A stretch of 34,224 nucleotides of DNA from Gammaproteobacteria bacterium (GTDB lineage Bacteria > Pseudomonadota > Gammaproteobacteria > Pseudomonadales > UBA7434): positions 1 to 34,224 of the forward strand of contig JAJRPK010000008.1 of assembly GCA_024280785.1 (NCBI GenBank), in the 5' to 3' direction. Under the pieces are notes generated by a model, which saw only the letters and a program-made list of their open reading frames with translations, did no database searches and was not told the origin of the DNA. The position numbers and the translations under genes are program-made. Within the stretch, counting starts at the first letter, position 1. Each line of letters opens with the position of its first letter. Below, in pieces: positions 23,379-33,095 of this stretch.

Positions 23379-24581
23379 TTAGTTAGCCTGCCGCCGTAAA
23401 AATGCTGGAATATCGAGCAAATCCGTATCTTTACTTGCCGAAGAAACCACCGCGCCCGCTGACTCAGATGGCTGACTTCCAACCGGCTCTGGTGCACGTG
23501 TCGCACGTGGGTTATCACTCGGCCTAGCCTGACGCATAGTCGGAGGCAGGTCATAATCGCTATAATTCGGCTTAGCTAAGGGGGTCTCACGCTCGTTTAC
23601 CAAACGCATTGGAGCCTCAACATTATTTTCGCCCAACCCTGTAGCCACTACTGTGACTTTCAACTCATCGGTCATATCAGGATCAATTACTGTTCCGACC
23701 ACCACAGTTGCATTATCAGATGCAAACTCTTCAATGGTATCCCCCACTTCGGCAAACTCACCTAAAGAAAGGTCCATACCGGCGGTAATATTTACCAAAA
23801 TACCCCGAGCACCCTGCAAGTTGACGTCTTCAAGCAGCGGGCTTTTAATTGCCGCCTCTGCCGCTTCGCGAGCACGTGATTCTCCACTAGACACGCCCGT
23901 ACCCATCATCGCCATACCCATTTCAGACATAACGGTGCGAACATCAGCAAAATCGACGTTGATCATACCGGGACGAATGATCAAGTCGGCTATTCCTTGT
24001 ACAGCGCCCAACAATACATCATTTGCCGACCTAAAAGCATCAAGCAAGCTCGTGGATTTTCCCATAACTGCCAACAGCTTCTCATTAGGGATGGTAATTA
24101 ATGAATCAACATGCTCCTGCAGCTCTCGAATTCCTTCATCCGCAAATTTCTGTCGTTTTTTTCCTTCAAATTTAAACGGCCGAGTTACTACCGCAACAGT
24201 CAAGATACCCATTTCTCTGGCAACTTCTGCAATAATTGGAGCTCCTCCTGTGCCTGTACCTCCGCCCATACCTGCTGTTATAAACACCATGTCAGCACCT
24301 TCGAGAACTTCATATATTCGATCTCGATCTTCTAACGCAGCTTGACGACCAACATCTGGATTTGCTCCTGCGCCCAGCCCTTTAGTGATATTACCGCCTA
24401 ACTGCAAGACAGTGTTAGCTGCCATATCAGCTAACGCCTGAGCGTCAGTGTTAGCACAAATAAATTCAACCCCCTCTATGTTATTGGCAATCATATGTTT
24501 AACAGCATTTCCGCCACCACCGCCTATTCCGATGACTTTAATAACCGCGTTTTGTGGAACATTATCTACCAGTTCGAACAT
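23379..24581 (-). CDS. ftsZ: Cell division GTPase FtsZ
   Basis: FtsZ polymerises into the cytokinetic ring. From the ATG at 24581 it has 400 residues and begins MFELVDNVPQNAVIKVIGIG as in other gammaproteobacteria. The tubulin signature GGGTGTG is at residues 106-112. Further motifs are FICANTDAQAL, and NVDFADVRTVMSEMG. A variable linker leads to the C-terminal peptide DIPAFLRRQAN, which binds FtsA and ZipA. The frame continues 11 codons upstream to 24614, but the residues MYINFPEGELE have no family match, and a GAGGGGG ribosome-binding site precedes 24581. ftsA is immediately upstream in the operon. Confidence 0.98.
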   Translation of the reverse strand: MFELVDNVPQNAVIKVIGIGGGGGNAVKHMIANNIEGVEFICANTDAQALADMAANTVLQLGGNITKGLGAGANPDVGRQAALEDRDRIYEVLEGADMVFITAGMGGGTGTGGAPIIAEVAREMGILTVAVVTRPFKFEGKKRQKFADEGIRELQEHVDSLITIPNEKLLAVMGKSTSLLDAFRSANDVLLGAVQGIADLIIRPGMINVDFADVRTVMSEMGMAMMGTGVSSGESRAREAAEAAIKSPLLEDVNLQGARGILVNITAGMDLSLGEFAEVGDTIEEFASDNATVVVGTVIDPDMTDELKVTVVATGLGENNVEAPMRLVNERETPLAKPNYSDYDLPPTMRQARPSDNPRATRAPEPVGSQPSESAGAVVSSASKDTDLLDIPAFLRRQAN

Positions 24582-24641
24582 TTCTAATTCCCCCTCAGGA
24601 AAGTTTATATACAAAGACCTTTATTAAAATAAAAAAACATA

Positions 24642-25874
24642 CTAAAAATTACTTTGAAACCAAGATTTCACTCGACTTAATATGCCCTCTTCACTTGCCC
24701 GCCCATTCGCATGCTGCAAATTAAGTTGTTGCTTCAAACCATAATGTAGCAAACCAACACCTGTCGCATAAATGGGGTTGTTGGCGATATCCTGCAATCC
24801 AGACACCCCATAAGGCGCACCTAAACGAACGGGCACATGAAATATTTCCTCGGCAAGTTCGACAGCACCATGCATGTTAGAAGTGCCACCGGTCAGGACA
24901 ACGCCTGCCGCAATGAGATCTTCGAACCCGCTACGCCTCAACTCAGCTTGCACTAAGGTAAAAAGCTCGTCATACCTAGGCTCAACCACCTCTGCTAATG
25001 CTTGACGAGAAAGGTCGCGCGGAGGTCGGTCGCCTACACTCGGGACCTTAATTGTCTCATCCAAACCGGCAAGCTGCGCAAGCGCACAGGCATACTTTAT
25101 TTTGATATCTTCAGCATATTGCGTCGGCGTTCTTAGAGCCATAGCAATGTCGTTAGTTACCTGATCGCCGGCAATAGGAATATTAGCTGTATGTCGAATT
25201 GCGCCCTCAGTAAAAATGGCAATATCTGTAGTCCCACCACCAATATCCACCATACAAACGCCTAATTCTCGCTCGTCATCTGTTAACACTGCGTAACTCG
25301 AGGCCAATTGTTCTAAAATAATGTCCTCGACAAACAGTCCGCATCGATTAATGCACTTTTCGATATTTTGCGCAGCGTTTACCGCACAAGTTACCAAGTG
25401 CACTTTTGCCTCTAAACGCACACCCGACATTCCTAACGGCTCTTTCACTCCCTCTTGAGTATCAATGACATACTCTTGCGGCAACACGTGTAAGATTTTT
25501 TGATCCGCTGGAATAGCGACAGCTTTAGCAGCATCGATAACACGTTCTATGTCCGTCGCCATTACTTCACGGTCTCGAATCGCTACGATTCCATGTGAGT
25601 TAAGGCTTCGTATATGGCTTCCAGCAATACCCGCGTATACAGAATGAATTTGACAGCCAGCCATCAGCTCCGCTTCTTCGATCGCGCGCTGAATCGATTG
25701 CACTGTCGACTCGATATTAACGACCACACCTTTTTTCAACCCGCGTGATTGATGAGAGCCAATACCCACGATTTCAATTTCACCATCTTCATTTAGCTCC
25801 CCAACAATTGCCACTACCTTAGAGGTGCCTATATCCAAACCGACGATCATTTTCGCCTCTGCAGGATTAGCCAT
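24642..25874 (-). CDS. ftsA: Cell division protein FtsA
   Basis: FtsA is the actin-like protein that tethers FtsZ to the inner membrane and signals to the divisome. It has 410 residues with the phosphate-binding VGLDIGTSKVVAIVGE near the start, VDIGGGTTDIAIFTEG (phosphate 2) and GVVLTGGTSNMHG (adenosine), and the 1C subdomain between. The C-terminus SRVKSWFQSNF is the amphipathic membrane-targeting helix. The ATG at 25874 has a strong AAGGAGAG ribosome-binding site and overlaps the ftsQ stop by eight bases. ftsZ follows by 60 bases. Confidence 0.98.
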   Translation of the reverse strand: MANPAEAKMIVGLDIGTSKVVAIVGELNEDGEIEIVGIGSHQSRGLKKGVVVNIESTVQSIQRAIEEAELMAGCQIHSVYAGIAGSHIRSLNSHGIVAIRDREVMATDIERVIDAAKAVAIPADQKILHVLPQEYVIDTQEGVKEPLGMSGVRLEAKVHLVTCAVNAAQNIEKCINRCGLFVEDIILEQLASSYAVLTDDERELGVCMVDIGGGTTDIAIFTEGAIRHTANIPIAGDQVTNDIAMALRTPTQYAEDIKIKYACALAQLAGLDETIKVPSVGDRPPRDLSRQALAEVVEPRYDELFTLVQAELRRSGFEDLIAAGVVLTGGTSNMHGAVELAEEIFHVPVRLGAPYGVSGLQDIANNPIYATGVGLLHYGLKQQLNLQHANGRASEEGILSRVKSWFQSNF

Positions 25875-26886
25875 TTTTCTCTCCTTTATATGTCACCATC
25901 ATATCGCCCGTTTCACTCCGTAAATTCATCAACTGTCGTTGATTACTCATCACAACATCTAAAGGATTGCTTTCAACTAACGCTATAGAGCTCGCACCAT
26001 GCTTCCAACTCACGGCAACCCCATTTGGATAACGTAGATCAACAATTGCCGCCTGCTCTATATTGTTAGACAATACGCCAGATATTAACCCTATAAATCG
26101 CTGATACCGCTCACTAACATTCACTGAACCTAATTCAATGCGCAGCCCACTATTTAGTACCAACCACAAATCTCGACTTTTCGTTTGGCCTAACTCACGA
26201 ATATACACATCGTGCTGCAAAAGTGGCTTTTGAAACTGATTAAACCAAACCACACTTTGCTGGATTGCATCCACCTCTTCACGAGAATTCGAAGCAATAC
26301 TAAACAAAGGTAAGTAATCGAACTCTTCCATCGATTTTGCGAGAAAAAGCTTGCTAGTCGCAGACAACAAAAACTGATCGTTCCATCTGGCCACAGCGAC
26401 ATGCTCATCGATGCCAATGAGCAAATTGTTTGGCCATTGACGGCGGATAACTGCCTGCCTAACCCAAGGATGTTGCTCCAAAGTCGCTTTTAAACGGCTT
26501 AGGTTTAAGCGCCAAAAACCATCGGCTAATTGCTTATCTATTAATGTTTTTAATTCCAATTCCATCGCACCGCTCGCCGAAACCTCGCTACCCGAATGGC
26601 CGGTTAAAATAACAGCCCCTACAGGAACTGATTCCAAATTTCTAACGATCATCCCCACGGCTAGCAACGCAACACAAAGAAATATCAACAGTGTTATTTT
26701 CTTTACCCATAGCGACGAAATATTAACCGCAGAAACCTGACTATTCTCCCGTGTCGCACCCGATCGTTTACGCTGAGCACGCTGTTGAGAAACCACAGAA
26801 AAAAACCATAAGGTCGTTGGCGAAATAAAAATCCGCAGCCAACTCAAAAATTTTAAGGTTCCTTTATTCATCAGATGAACATTCAT
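25867..26886 (-). CDS. ftsQ: Cell division protein FtsQ
   Basis: FtsQ bridges early and late divisome proteins by binding FtsB and FtsL in the periplasm. The frame has a long basic cytoplasmic N-terminus, one membrane helix (about residues 66-82, ITLLIFLCVALLAVGMIV), a POTRA domain ending in HPWVRQAVIRRQWPNNLLIGIDEHVAVARW, and the beta domain with LRIELGSVNVSERYQRFIGL and VDLRYPNGVAVSW. At 339 residues it is longer than the E. coli protein (276), with extra sequence at both ends, including about 40 residues after VAVSW. The first ATG at 26886 overlaps ddl by 23 bases and a second at 26871 by eight; the second fits the overlap pattern of this operon, but neither has a clear ribosome-binding site. 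Confidence 0.92.
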   Translation of the reverse strand: MNVHLMNKGTLKFLSWLRIFISPTTLWFFSVVSQQRAQRKRSGATRENSQVSAVNISSLWVKKITLLIFLCVALLAVGMIVRNLESVPVGAVILTGHSGSEVSASGAMELELKTLIDKQLADGFWRLNLSRLKATLEQHPWVRQAVIRRQWPNNLLIGIDEHVAVARWNDQFLLSATSKLFLAKSMEEFDYLPLFSIASNSREEVDAIQQSVVWFNQFQKPLLQHDVYIRELGQTKSRDLWLVLNSGLRIELGSVNVSERYQRFIGLISGVLSNNIEQAAIVDLRYPNGVAVSWKHGASSIALVESNPLDVVMSNQRQLMNLRSETGDMMVTYKGEKNG

Positions 26887-27865
26887 CGGACGAAGTCACC
26901 GCTAACCGGATAATATTTGTCATTAACGCATCAAAATTTAGTCCTGCCGCTTTTGCTGCCATGGGCACTAAACTATGGCTAGTCAAACCGGGAATCGTAT
27001 TTATTTCAAGCAAATAAAACTGATCGCTTTTTTCATCTAGCATAAAGTCGACTCGCCCCCACTGCTCACAACCCAAGGCTGCAAATGCTTGCAACGCCAG
27101 CATTTGCAGTTGCTGTTCTTTTTTTACTGACAAACCGCTAGGAATATAAAATTGCGTATCTTTATCCTCATACTTTGCCGCATAATCGTAAAAGCCTCGC
27201 TTTGTTTCTATGCGAATTGAAGGCAACTCAAAACCTTGTAATATCGCTACCGTATATTCCGGCCCCAAAATATATTTTTCTGCAAACACTTCACCACAAT
27301 ATTCCGCCGCCATATGATAGGCATGTTGTAGTTCATCCTCTGATGACGCAATCGACATACCCATACTTGAACCGTCTTCTGAAGGCTTAACAAAAACAGT
27401 ACCTCCCAATTGATCAAGGATTTCTGTAAAGTTTGTGTCGCTGTTTAAACGCACAAAGTCAGGAGTCGGTAGCGAAAGTCCACGCCATACATTTTTCGAG
27501 CGTACTTTGTCCATACAAAGTGCGGAGGCCTGTACCTTGCTGCCACTGTAGGGAATGGATAAATCACGCAATAATGCTTGTATAACTCCGTCTTCCCCTC
27601 CCTTACCGTGTAACGCTATAAACGCAAAACCGGGGTTTACCTTTTGCAGCGCAGCAGCCACATCATCACCAACAGCATCTATCGACACTACGTCTACACC
27701 CATCGATCGTAAACTTGCTACGGCAGCCGCTCCACTTTGCAGCGACACTTCCCGTTCGGAGCCAGTGCCTCCCATTAATACGGCTATTGGACCTCCGTAA
27801 CCTGCGGCACGAAGAACATCCAAGATCGTATTTTGATTTGTTGACGTTGATTCTATCGTTTCCAT
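26864..27865 (-). CDS. ddl: D-alanine--D-alanine ligase
   Basis: Ddl makes the D-Ala-D-Ala dipeptide used by MurF. The 333-residue ATP-grasp protein has IAVLMGGTGSEREVSLQSG at the N-terminus, ALHGKGGEDGVIQALL, SALCMDKVRSK, the omega-loop region VFVKPSEDGSSMGMS, EKYILGPEYTVAIL, and the C-terminal metal site VDFMLDE ... LLEINTIPGLTSHSLVP. This matches the DdlB type that sits between murC and ftsQ. The start lies three bases after the murC stop, so translation is coupled. The first 20 residues form a polar extension before the conserved core. Nothing else is unusual. Confidence 0.97.
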   Translation of the reverse strand: METIESTSTNQNTILDVLRAAGYGGPIAVLMGGTGSEREVSLQSGAAAVASLRSMGVDVVSIDAVGDDVAAALQKVNPGFAFIALHGKGGEDGVIQALLRDLSIPYSGSKVQASALCMDKVRSKNVWRGLSLPTPDFVRLNSDTNFTEILDQLGGTVFVKPSEDGSSMGMSIASSEDELQHAYHMAAEYCGEVFAEKYILGPEYTVAILQGFELPSIRIETKRGFYDYAAKYEDKDTQFYIPSGLSVKKEQQLQMLALQAFAALGCEQWGRVDFMLDEKSDQFYLLEINTIPGLTSHSLVPMAAKAAGLNFDALMTNIIRLAVTSSDECSSDE

Positions 27866-27868
27866 TCT

Positions 27869-29299
27869 TTAGGTCACCGAGCTCGAAAATTGATGTTGTG
27901 CAATTGCCGCCGATACCTTGCTTACGTCACCAGCACCTTGCGTTATCAAAATATCGCCGGGATTAAGCACACGCTCTAATATCTGATTCAATTCCTCTCG
28001 TCGCTCGATAAATAACGGATCAATCTTTCCACGCTGCCGGATACTCATTGCCAAACTGCGACTATCAGCTCCTGCTATAGGCTGTTCGCCTGCTGCATAG
28101 ACATCCATAATCAACAACACGTCTACTGCTGATAGAGTGCTAACAAAATCATCGTATAAATCAAACGTTCGGGTATAGCGGTGCGGCTGAAAAACCATGA
28201 CCAAACGACGCTCGGGCCAACTTACCCTCGCCGCCGCAATAGTCGCGGCCACCTCGGTTGGATGATGACCGTAATCATCAACTAAGGTGAACTTCCCGCC
28301 CTCAATCACAAGGTCTGCACTAACGTCAAACCGCCTCCCTACTCCTTTAAAATTGTCAAGCGCCTTAAGGATTACACCCGGCTCAATACCCTCATCATGT
28401 GCTACCACAAAAGCTGCTGTAGCGTTTAATGCATTGTGCACCCCTGGGGTATTTAAACTGACATGTAACTTTCCGTTGCCACCGGGATACTGCAATAAAA
28501 ATTCTGCTCTCAGTCCTTCGCAGCAGTAATCGCTGATTCGATAATCGGCATCTTCGCTAAAACCGTAGCTAAGCACGGGCCGATGAAATCGGCCGATCAA
28601 CGACCTAACGTTTTCATCATCAATACACACAATCGCCAAACCGTAGAATGGCAGGTTGTGTATAAACTCGACAAATGTCGCTGTTAGTTTCGAAAAATCG
28701 CCTTCATAGGTTTCTAAATGATCTGCGTCAATATTCGTAATGACGGAGACCATCGGCTGCAAGTGCAAAAACGAAGCATCACTTTCATCAGCCTCGGCTA
28801 TCAAATATCGGCCGTCTCCCAACTGTGCATTCGCGTTAGCACTATTGAGCAAACCGCCAATAACAAATGTTGGTGCTAGTCCTGCCTCACCGAAGACAGA
28901 CGCTATCAAGCTAGTGGTGGTCGTTTTTCCATGCGTTCCAGCGACGGCGACCCCGTGACGGTAACGCATTAATTCCGCCAGCATTTCTGCCCTAGGAACT
29001 ATGGGCAATTGGGCCAATCTTGCCGCAAGGACCTCGACGTTAGCCTCATCAATGGCGGTGGAAGTTACAACGACATCCGCCGATTGGATGTTTTTTTCAG
29101 CATGACCAATGGATACTGCGACTCCTAAACTTTCTAACCGCGAAGTAGCATGAGAAGACTGAATATCTGAACCACTCACTCGATAGCCCTGATTCAACAA
29201 AACCTCGGCGATACCGCACATTCCAGCCCCACCGATGCCAACAAAATGAATTTGTTCAATTCTTCGCATTTCAGGAATAAAAAAAGCACCGCTAGACAT
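27869..29299 (-). CDS. murC: UDP-N-acetylmuramate--L-alanine ligase
   Basis: MurC adds the first amino acid of the stem peptide to UDP-MurNAc. Motifs are IHFVGIGGAGMCGIAEVLLNQG (Rossmann domain), the ATP-binding AGTHGKTTTTS, ITNIDADHLETY, LNATAAFVVAHDEG, and DDYGHHPTEVAATI in the third domain. I placed the start at 29299, where ATG is preceded by AGGAG at seven bases and overlaps the murG stop by eight bases, giving 476 residues; the frame runs to 29326 but those nine extra residues have no signal. It lies between murG and ddl in the standard dcw order. Confidence 0.97.
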   Translation of the reverse strand: MSSGAFFIPEMRRIEQIHFVGIGGAGMCGIAEVLLNQGYRVSGSDIQSSHATSRLESLGVAVSIGHAEKNIQSADVVVTSTAIDEANVEVLAARLAQLPIVPRAEMLAELMRYRHGVAVAGTHGKTTTTSLIASVFGEAGLAPTFVIGGLLNSANANAQLGDGRYLIAEADESDASFLHLQPMVSVITNIDADHLETYEGDFSKLTATFVEFIHNLPFYGLAIVCIDDENVRSLIGRFHRPVLSYGFSEDADYRISDYCCEGLRAEFLLQYPGGNGKLHVSLNTPGVHNALNATAAFVVAHDEGIEPGVILKALDNFKGVGRRFDVSADLVIEGGKFTLVDDYGHHPTEVAATIAAARVSWPERRLVMVFQPHRYTRTFDLYDDFVSTLSAVDVLLIMDVYAAGEQPIAGADSRSLAMSIRQRGKIDPLFIERREELNQILERVLNPGDILITQGAGDVSKVSAAIAQHQFSSSVT

Positions 29300-30422
29300 A
29301 TGCGTACTCCTGACATGCAGCCACAATGTCGTTGGTAGCTCTTGGTTTTGCTCGGCATCTAGCGTTAATTGCTTTCGTTAGTAGAGTCGCTCTATTCTCC
29401 AATAAACCCGCCAGTATTTTCTTAAGCTTATCGACTGAAAATTCAGTCTGTTCAATTTTGATCGCGGCGTTAACTTCAACCAACCAATCTGCGTTGGCGC
29501 ACTGATGATTGTCGGTCGCGTGCGGATACGGCACTAATATTGATGCAACTCCTACTGCCGCAAGCTCGGATATAGTAAGTGCACCAGCCCTTGCGATGAC
29601 TAAATCTGCACTAACATAAGCATCTGTCATATCATCAATAAAAGGCGTTACTTTGGCTTGAATGCCCGCCTTGCCATATGCCTCCACCACGGCCTCGAAA
29701 TCTCTGCTGCCCGTTTGATGAACCACGTCAAAGGAAAAACTACCAAGAGCCACCGGCAAAACCTCATTGATAATCTGCGCACCCAAGCTACCGCCAAGAA
29801 CCAACAATCTAATCTTGCCCGAACTAAGCGGTAAATCAGCATCGGAAGACTTGAGGGATAAATGCTGCAGCCGAACTTCAGGCTCAACAATATGATAAAA
29901 TGAATCTCTTAATGGGTTCCCCGAATAACAAACTTTTCTATTACCACCCAACACAGCCGGAAAACCAGTAAATATTTTCTTCGCTATAGGCGCTAACAGC
30001 TTATTTGTAGTTCCTGCCACTGCATTTTGCTCTTGTAAAATAAGTGGTGTTCTAGTCAAAAACGCAGCCACACCCGCAGCAGCTGACGCAAAGCCTCCCA
30101 TTCCCAAGACACAGATTGGTTTCAATTGAATAAGCAATTGAACGACCTGCACAACCGCTACTAGCATAAGAAACGGAGCTTTAAGCCAATAAACAATGCT
30201 TTTTCCACGCACGCCAACCACATCTACATAATGAATAACAAACTTATTTTCTGGCACAACCCGTGATTCAATGCCTGTACGCGTACCCAACCAAATTACG
30301 TCACGATTTAACTCGCGCAACCCTTGAGCGATGGCCAAAGCTGGAAATACATGTCCACCCGTGCCACCCGCAGCTATCAAAACTGGCCGCATACTTTTTT
30401 CATTGCTCACCACTTTATCCAT
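29292..30422 (-). CDS. murG: UDP-N-acetylglucosamine--lipid I N-acetylglucosaminyltransferase MurG
   Basis: MurG converts lipid I to lipid II on the cytoplasmic face of the inner membrane. The GT28-family protein has 376 residues with VLIAAGGTGGHVFPALAIAQ near the start, VLGMGGFASAAAGVAAFL, LILQEQNAVAGTTNKLL, LVLGGSLGAQIINEVLP, and the UDP-GlcNAc-binding ARAGALTISELAAVGVASILVPYPHATDNHQ. The ATG at 30422 overlaps the ftsW stop by eight bases; another in-frame ATG at codon 11 lies just before the conserved core and is an alternative. murC overlaps its 3' end by eight bases. Confidence 0.97.
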   Translation of the reverse strand: MDKVVSNEKSMRPVLIAAGGTGGHVFPALAIAQGLRELNRDVIWLGTRTGIESRVVPENKFVIHYVDVVGVRGKSIVYWLKAPFLMLVAVVQVVQLLIQLKPICVLGMGGFASAAAGVAAFLTRTPLILQEQNAVAGTTNKLLAPIAKKIFTGFPAVLGGNRKVCYSGNPLRDSFYHIVEPEVRLQHLSLKSSDADLPLSSGKIRLLVLGGSLGAQIINEVLPVALGSFSFDVVHQTGSRDFEAVVEAYGKAGIQAKVTPFIDDMTDAYVSADLVIARAGALTISELAAVGVASILVPYPHATDNHQCANADWLVEVNAAIKIEQTEFSVDKLKKILAGLLENRATLLTKAINARCRAKPRATNDIVAACQEYAYV

Positions 30423-31713
30423 GAGCAGCTCTCAACAGTTTCTTGACCCAAGGCTGACGTCCAGATACCGCAGTTAACTGCGCCTTTGTATGAGCATTGA
30501 TGGAAGCAGTGCGAGCAAGCGAACCACTTCGTCTCACTTTTAGTTCAGCAGCCTCTCTCTTTAGTTCATAATCTATTCGAAGAACTAAACTGATAAATAC
30601 ACAGCTGATGAGTAAACTGCTACCGCCATAACTTAAAAATGGTAACGTCAAACCTTTTGTAGGTAATAAGCCAATATTAACCCCCACATTAATGAATAGC
30701 TGAGTAGAAAAAACTAACGCAATTCCATAGGCTACATAAGCACTAAAAGCATTACCCGCGCCCTCAGCGCTTCTAGCCACGGTTAATATCCGCCATATCA
30801 AGAAAACATATAGGCTCAAAACCACCAAGCAACCGACAAACCCCAACTCTTCCGCCAATATCGCAAATACAAAATCAGTATGTGCCTCAGGTAAATAAAA
30901 TAATTTCTGAATACTATTGCCCAAGCCAATCCCAAACCACTCTCCGCGGCCAAACGCAATTAGAGATTGGGTTAACTGGTAGCCTTCACCAAACTGATCT
31001 GCCCACGGATCTAAAAATGCTGATAGTCGATCCATCCGGTATTCCGAAGACGTCACCATTAGCGCAACCGCAATACCGCATACCGCAACCAATACACCAA
31101 ACTGCCAAAGTCTAACGCCACCCAAAAATAACATCCCTAACGTAGCGGAAAGAAGAACCACCACTGCGCCAAAGTCCGGCTCCAAGATTAACAAGATTAC
31201 CAAGGCCAACATAACAGCCATCGGATTCATAAAGCCAATCCAGTGACTTCTAACTAATTCATGCTGCCTAACCAAATAACCTCCCAAATAAATGATGACT
31301 CCTAACTTTGCAAGTTCAGAACCCTGCAAAGTCAAAGGGCCCACCACCAGCCAGCGAGTCGCGTGATTCGCTGTTCGCCCTAAGCCAGGAATTAATATCG
31401 CTATCAACACAATAAAACTGGCAAGTAATATGTAAGGACCACTTTTTTCCCACGCAGATATCGGAACTTTAAACGCTGCCAAAGACAAACCCGCGGCAAT
31501 GACCATGTACATTAAATGGCGCCGCGTATGAAACAAAGCATCACCATAACGTTGCCCCGCATAGTCTTGTGAGGCCGAACTAATCATTACCAGGCCCACC
31601 GCCACTAACAGCAACATGACTCCAAGCAGCAGACAATCTATTGTCGGCGAACGTCGCGCGCCAACATCGTTTATTGAACGAAATGCCTTCCTCTTTTGTT
31701 TCTGTAGCATCAT
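30415..31713 (-). CDS. ftsW: Peptidoglycan glycosyltransferase FtsW (SEDS family)
   Basis: FtsW polymerises lipid II at the septum together with the transpeptidase FtsI. The 432-residue protein has about ten membrane segments and the family motifs GRTANHATRWLVVGPLTLQGSE, LEPDFGAVVVL, and GLLPTKGLTLPFLSYGGSS. The cytoplasmic tails are basic; the N-terminus begins MMLQKQKRKAFRSIND. The start overlaps the murD stop by four bases (ATGA), and murG overlaps its 3' end, which points to coupled translation. RodA is excluded by the dcw context. Confidence 0.96.
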   Translation of the reverse strand: MMLQKQKRKAFRSINDVGARRSPTIDCLLLGVMLLLVAVGLVMISSASQDYAGQRYGDALFHTRRHLMYMVIAAGLSLAAFKVPISAWEKSGPYILLASFIVLIAILIPGLGRTANHATRWLVVGPLTLQGSELAKLGVIIYLGGYLVRQHELVRSHWIGFMNPMAVMLALVILLILEPDFGAVVVLLSATLGMLFLGGVRLWQFGVLVAVCGIAVALMVTSSEYRMDRLSAFLDPWADQFGEGYQLTQSLIAFGRGEWFGIGLGNSIQKLFYLPEAHTDFVFAILAEELGFVGCLVVLSLYVFLIWRILTVARSAEGAGNAFSAYVAYGIALVFSTQLFINVGVNIGLLPTKGLTLPFLSYGGSSLLISCVFISLVLRIDYELKREAAELKVRRSGSLARTASINAHTKAQLTAVSGRQPWVKKLLRAAHG

Positions 31714-33095
31714 CGGATTAACGCACCTTCACCCATCTTCATGCCAGTGAGCCGCTGCACCGTCGAGGCAAAGACCCTACCTCGATGCTCAAAACTCTCG
31801 AACATGTCAAAGCTTGCGCAGGCAGGAGACAACAATACAACGTCACCTTTACTGCTAAGATCCACTGACATTAAAACAGCCGCTGCAAGACTATCTGCGT
31901 AATCCACTGACACACGATCACTGACACAAGAAGCAATCTCTTGCGCACCTTCCCCCAGCAATATCAACTGACAAGCCTGTCTTTCAACTACGGTGGCCAG
32001 CTCGGTAAAATCAGCTTCTTTAGTTTGCCCTCCAGCTATTAGTACAATTTTTCCTTCTACGATAGAGGACAAGCCGTTAATTGCAGCTATCGTCGCCCCA
32101 ACATTAGTCGCCTTGCTGTCGTTAAAGTAACGAACTCCCTTATATTCGGCGATAAGTTCGCAACGATGGGGTAGCCCCCGAAATTCTCTCACCGCTTGCA
32201 CCATCGCAGAGCGGCGAAAGCCGGCTGTATCTCCAATCGCAAAAGCTGCCACTACATTTAGAAGGTTATGAGACCCGATCAATGGTATCGATGAGACAGG
32301 TAACAGTGGCTCAGACCCTTTAAAAATAAATGACTCTCCATTATGTAGAGAAGTACCAAAATCGCTGGCGTTTGGTATACCAACACCAAAGCTCACTGAA
32401 TTCGTATTCTCTAACGCCATAGGTATGGTTAATGGGTCATCTCTATTAAAAACAATCGTATTTGCATCGCGGTATATAAGATGCTTGACCTCTCGATACT
32501 CTTCTAAGGAATAATGACGATCCAAATGATCGGCACTTATATTTAACAAGCAGGCAATGGCAGGAGACATGCTTGAACACCGCTCAAGCTGAAAACTGGA
32601 AATTTCCAACACATAACATTCGCGTTCGTCAGAGAGTAAATCGAGCACGGGGTCACCCAAATTGCCACCGACCGCGGCATTAAGCTTAGAGTGCTGAGCC
32701 ATCTCGCCCACTAAGCTCGTCACTGTACTTTTAGCGTTAGAACCTGATATTGCAATAACCGGTGCTTTGACTTGACTGACAAACAAGTCAATATCACTGC
32801 ACACTCGCGCTCCACACCGAATAGCTTCCTCCAACCAAGAAGAATCCATAGCCACGCCCGGACTTAAATAAATCTCAGTCGCTTCATTTAGTATTTTTTG
32901 CTGCTTTGGTCCCAGACCGAACTGCAACCCAATATGTGGAAACTCTTTCTTTACTGAAGCCAGACCCGGAGGGTTCATCCGCGTATCTAAAACGCTAAAT
33001 GGTATTCCTCTCCGCTCAAAAAAACGCATGCAAGAGGTGCCGGTTACTCCCAGCCCCACTACTACGCGCTTTTCTTCACTCTGCTTTGATTTCAT
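31710..33095 (-). CDS. murD: UDP-N-acetylmuramoyl-L-alanine--D-glutamate ligase
   Basis: MurD adds D-Glu to UDP-MurNAc-L-Ala. The core shows VVVGLGVTGTSCMRF, AISGSNAKSTVTSLVGEM (P-loop), LEISSFQLE, LNISADHLDRH, FNDSKATNVGATIAAI and LLSPACASFDMFESFEHRG. The start is in doubt. The ATG at 33095 (AAGAGA upstream) gives 461 residues, close to the family, beginning MKSKQSEEKRVVVGLG. The frame is open to an ATG at 33242 with AAGGGG ten bases before it, only 17 bases past the mraY stop; this would give 510 residues with a 49-residue leader unlike other MurD proteins. Operon spacing favours the long form, homology the short. ftsW overlaps the 3' end by four bases. Confidence 0.95.
   Translation of the reverse strand: MKSKQSEEKRVVVGLGVTGTSCMRFFERRGIPFSVLDTRMNPPGLASVKKEFPHIGLQFGLGPKQQKILNEATEIYLSPGVAMDSSWLEEAIRCGARVCSDIDLFVSQVKAPVIAISGSNAKSTVTSLVGEMAQHSKLNAAVGGNLGDPVLDLLSDERECYVLEISSFQLERCSSMSPAIACLLNISADHLDRHYSLEEYREVKHLIYRDANTIVFNRDDPLTIPMALENTNSVSFGVGIPNASDFGTSLHNGESFIFKGSEPLLPVSSIPLIGSHNLLNVVAAFAIGDTAGFRRSAMVQAVREFRGLPHRCELIAEYKGVRYFNDSKATNVGATIAAINGLSSIVEGKIVLIAGGQTKEADFTELATVVERQACQLILLGEGAQEIASCVSDRVSVDYADSLAAAVLMSVDLSSKGDVVLLSPACASFDMFESFEHRGRVFASTVQRLTGMKMGEGALIR

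Noticed and set aside
23653..24345. A 230-codon open frame on plus, antisense to ftsZ
   Set aside because: It lies entirely within ftsZ and is rich in Ser, Thr and Pro, as expected from reading the complement of a conserved gene. No ribosome-binding site or domain.
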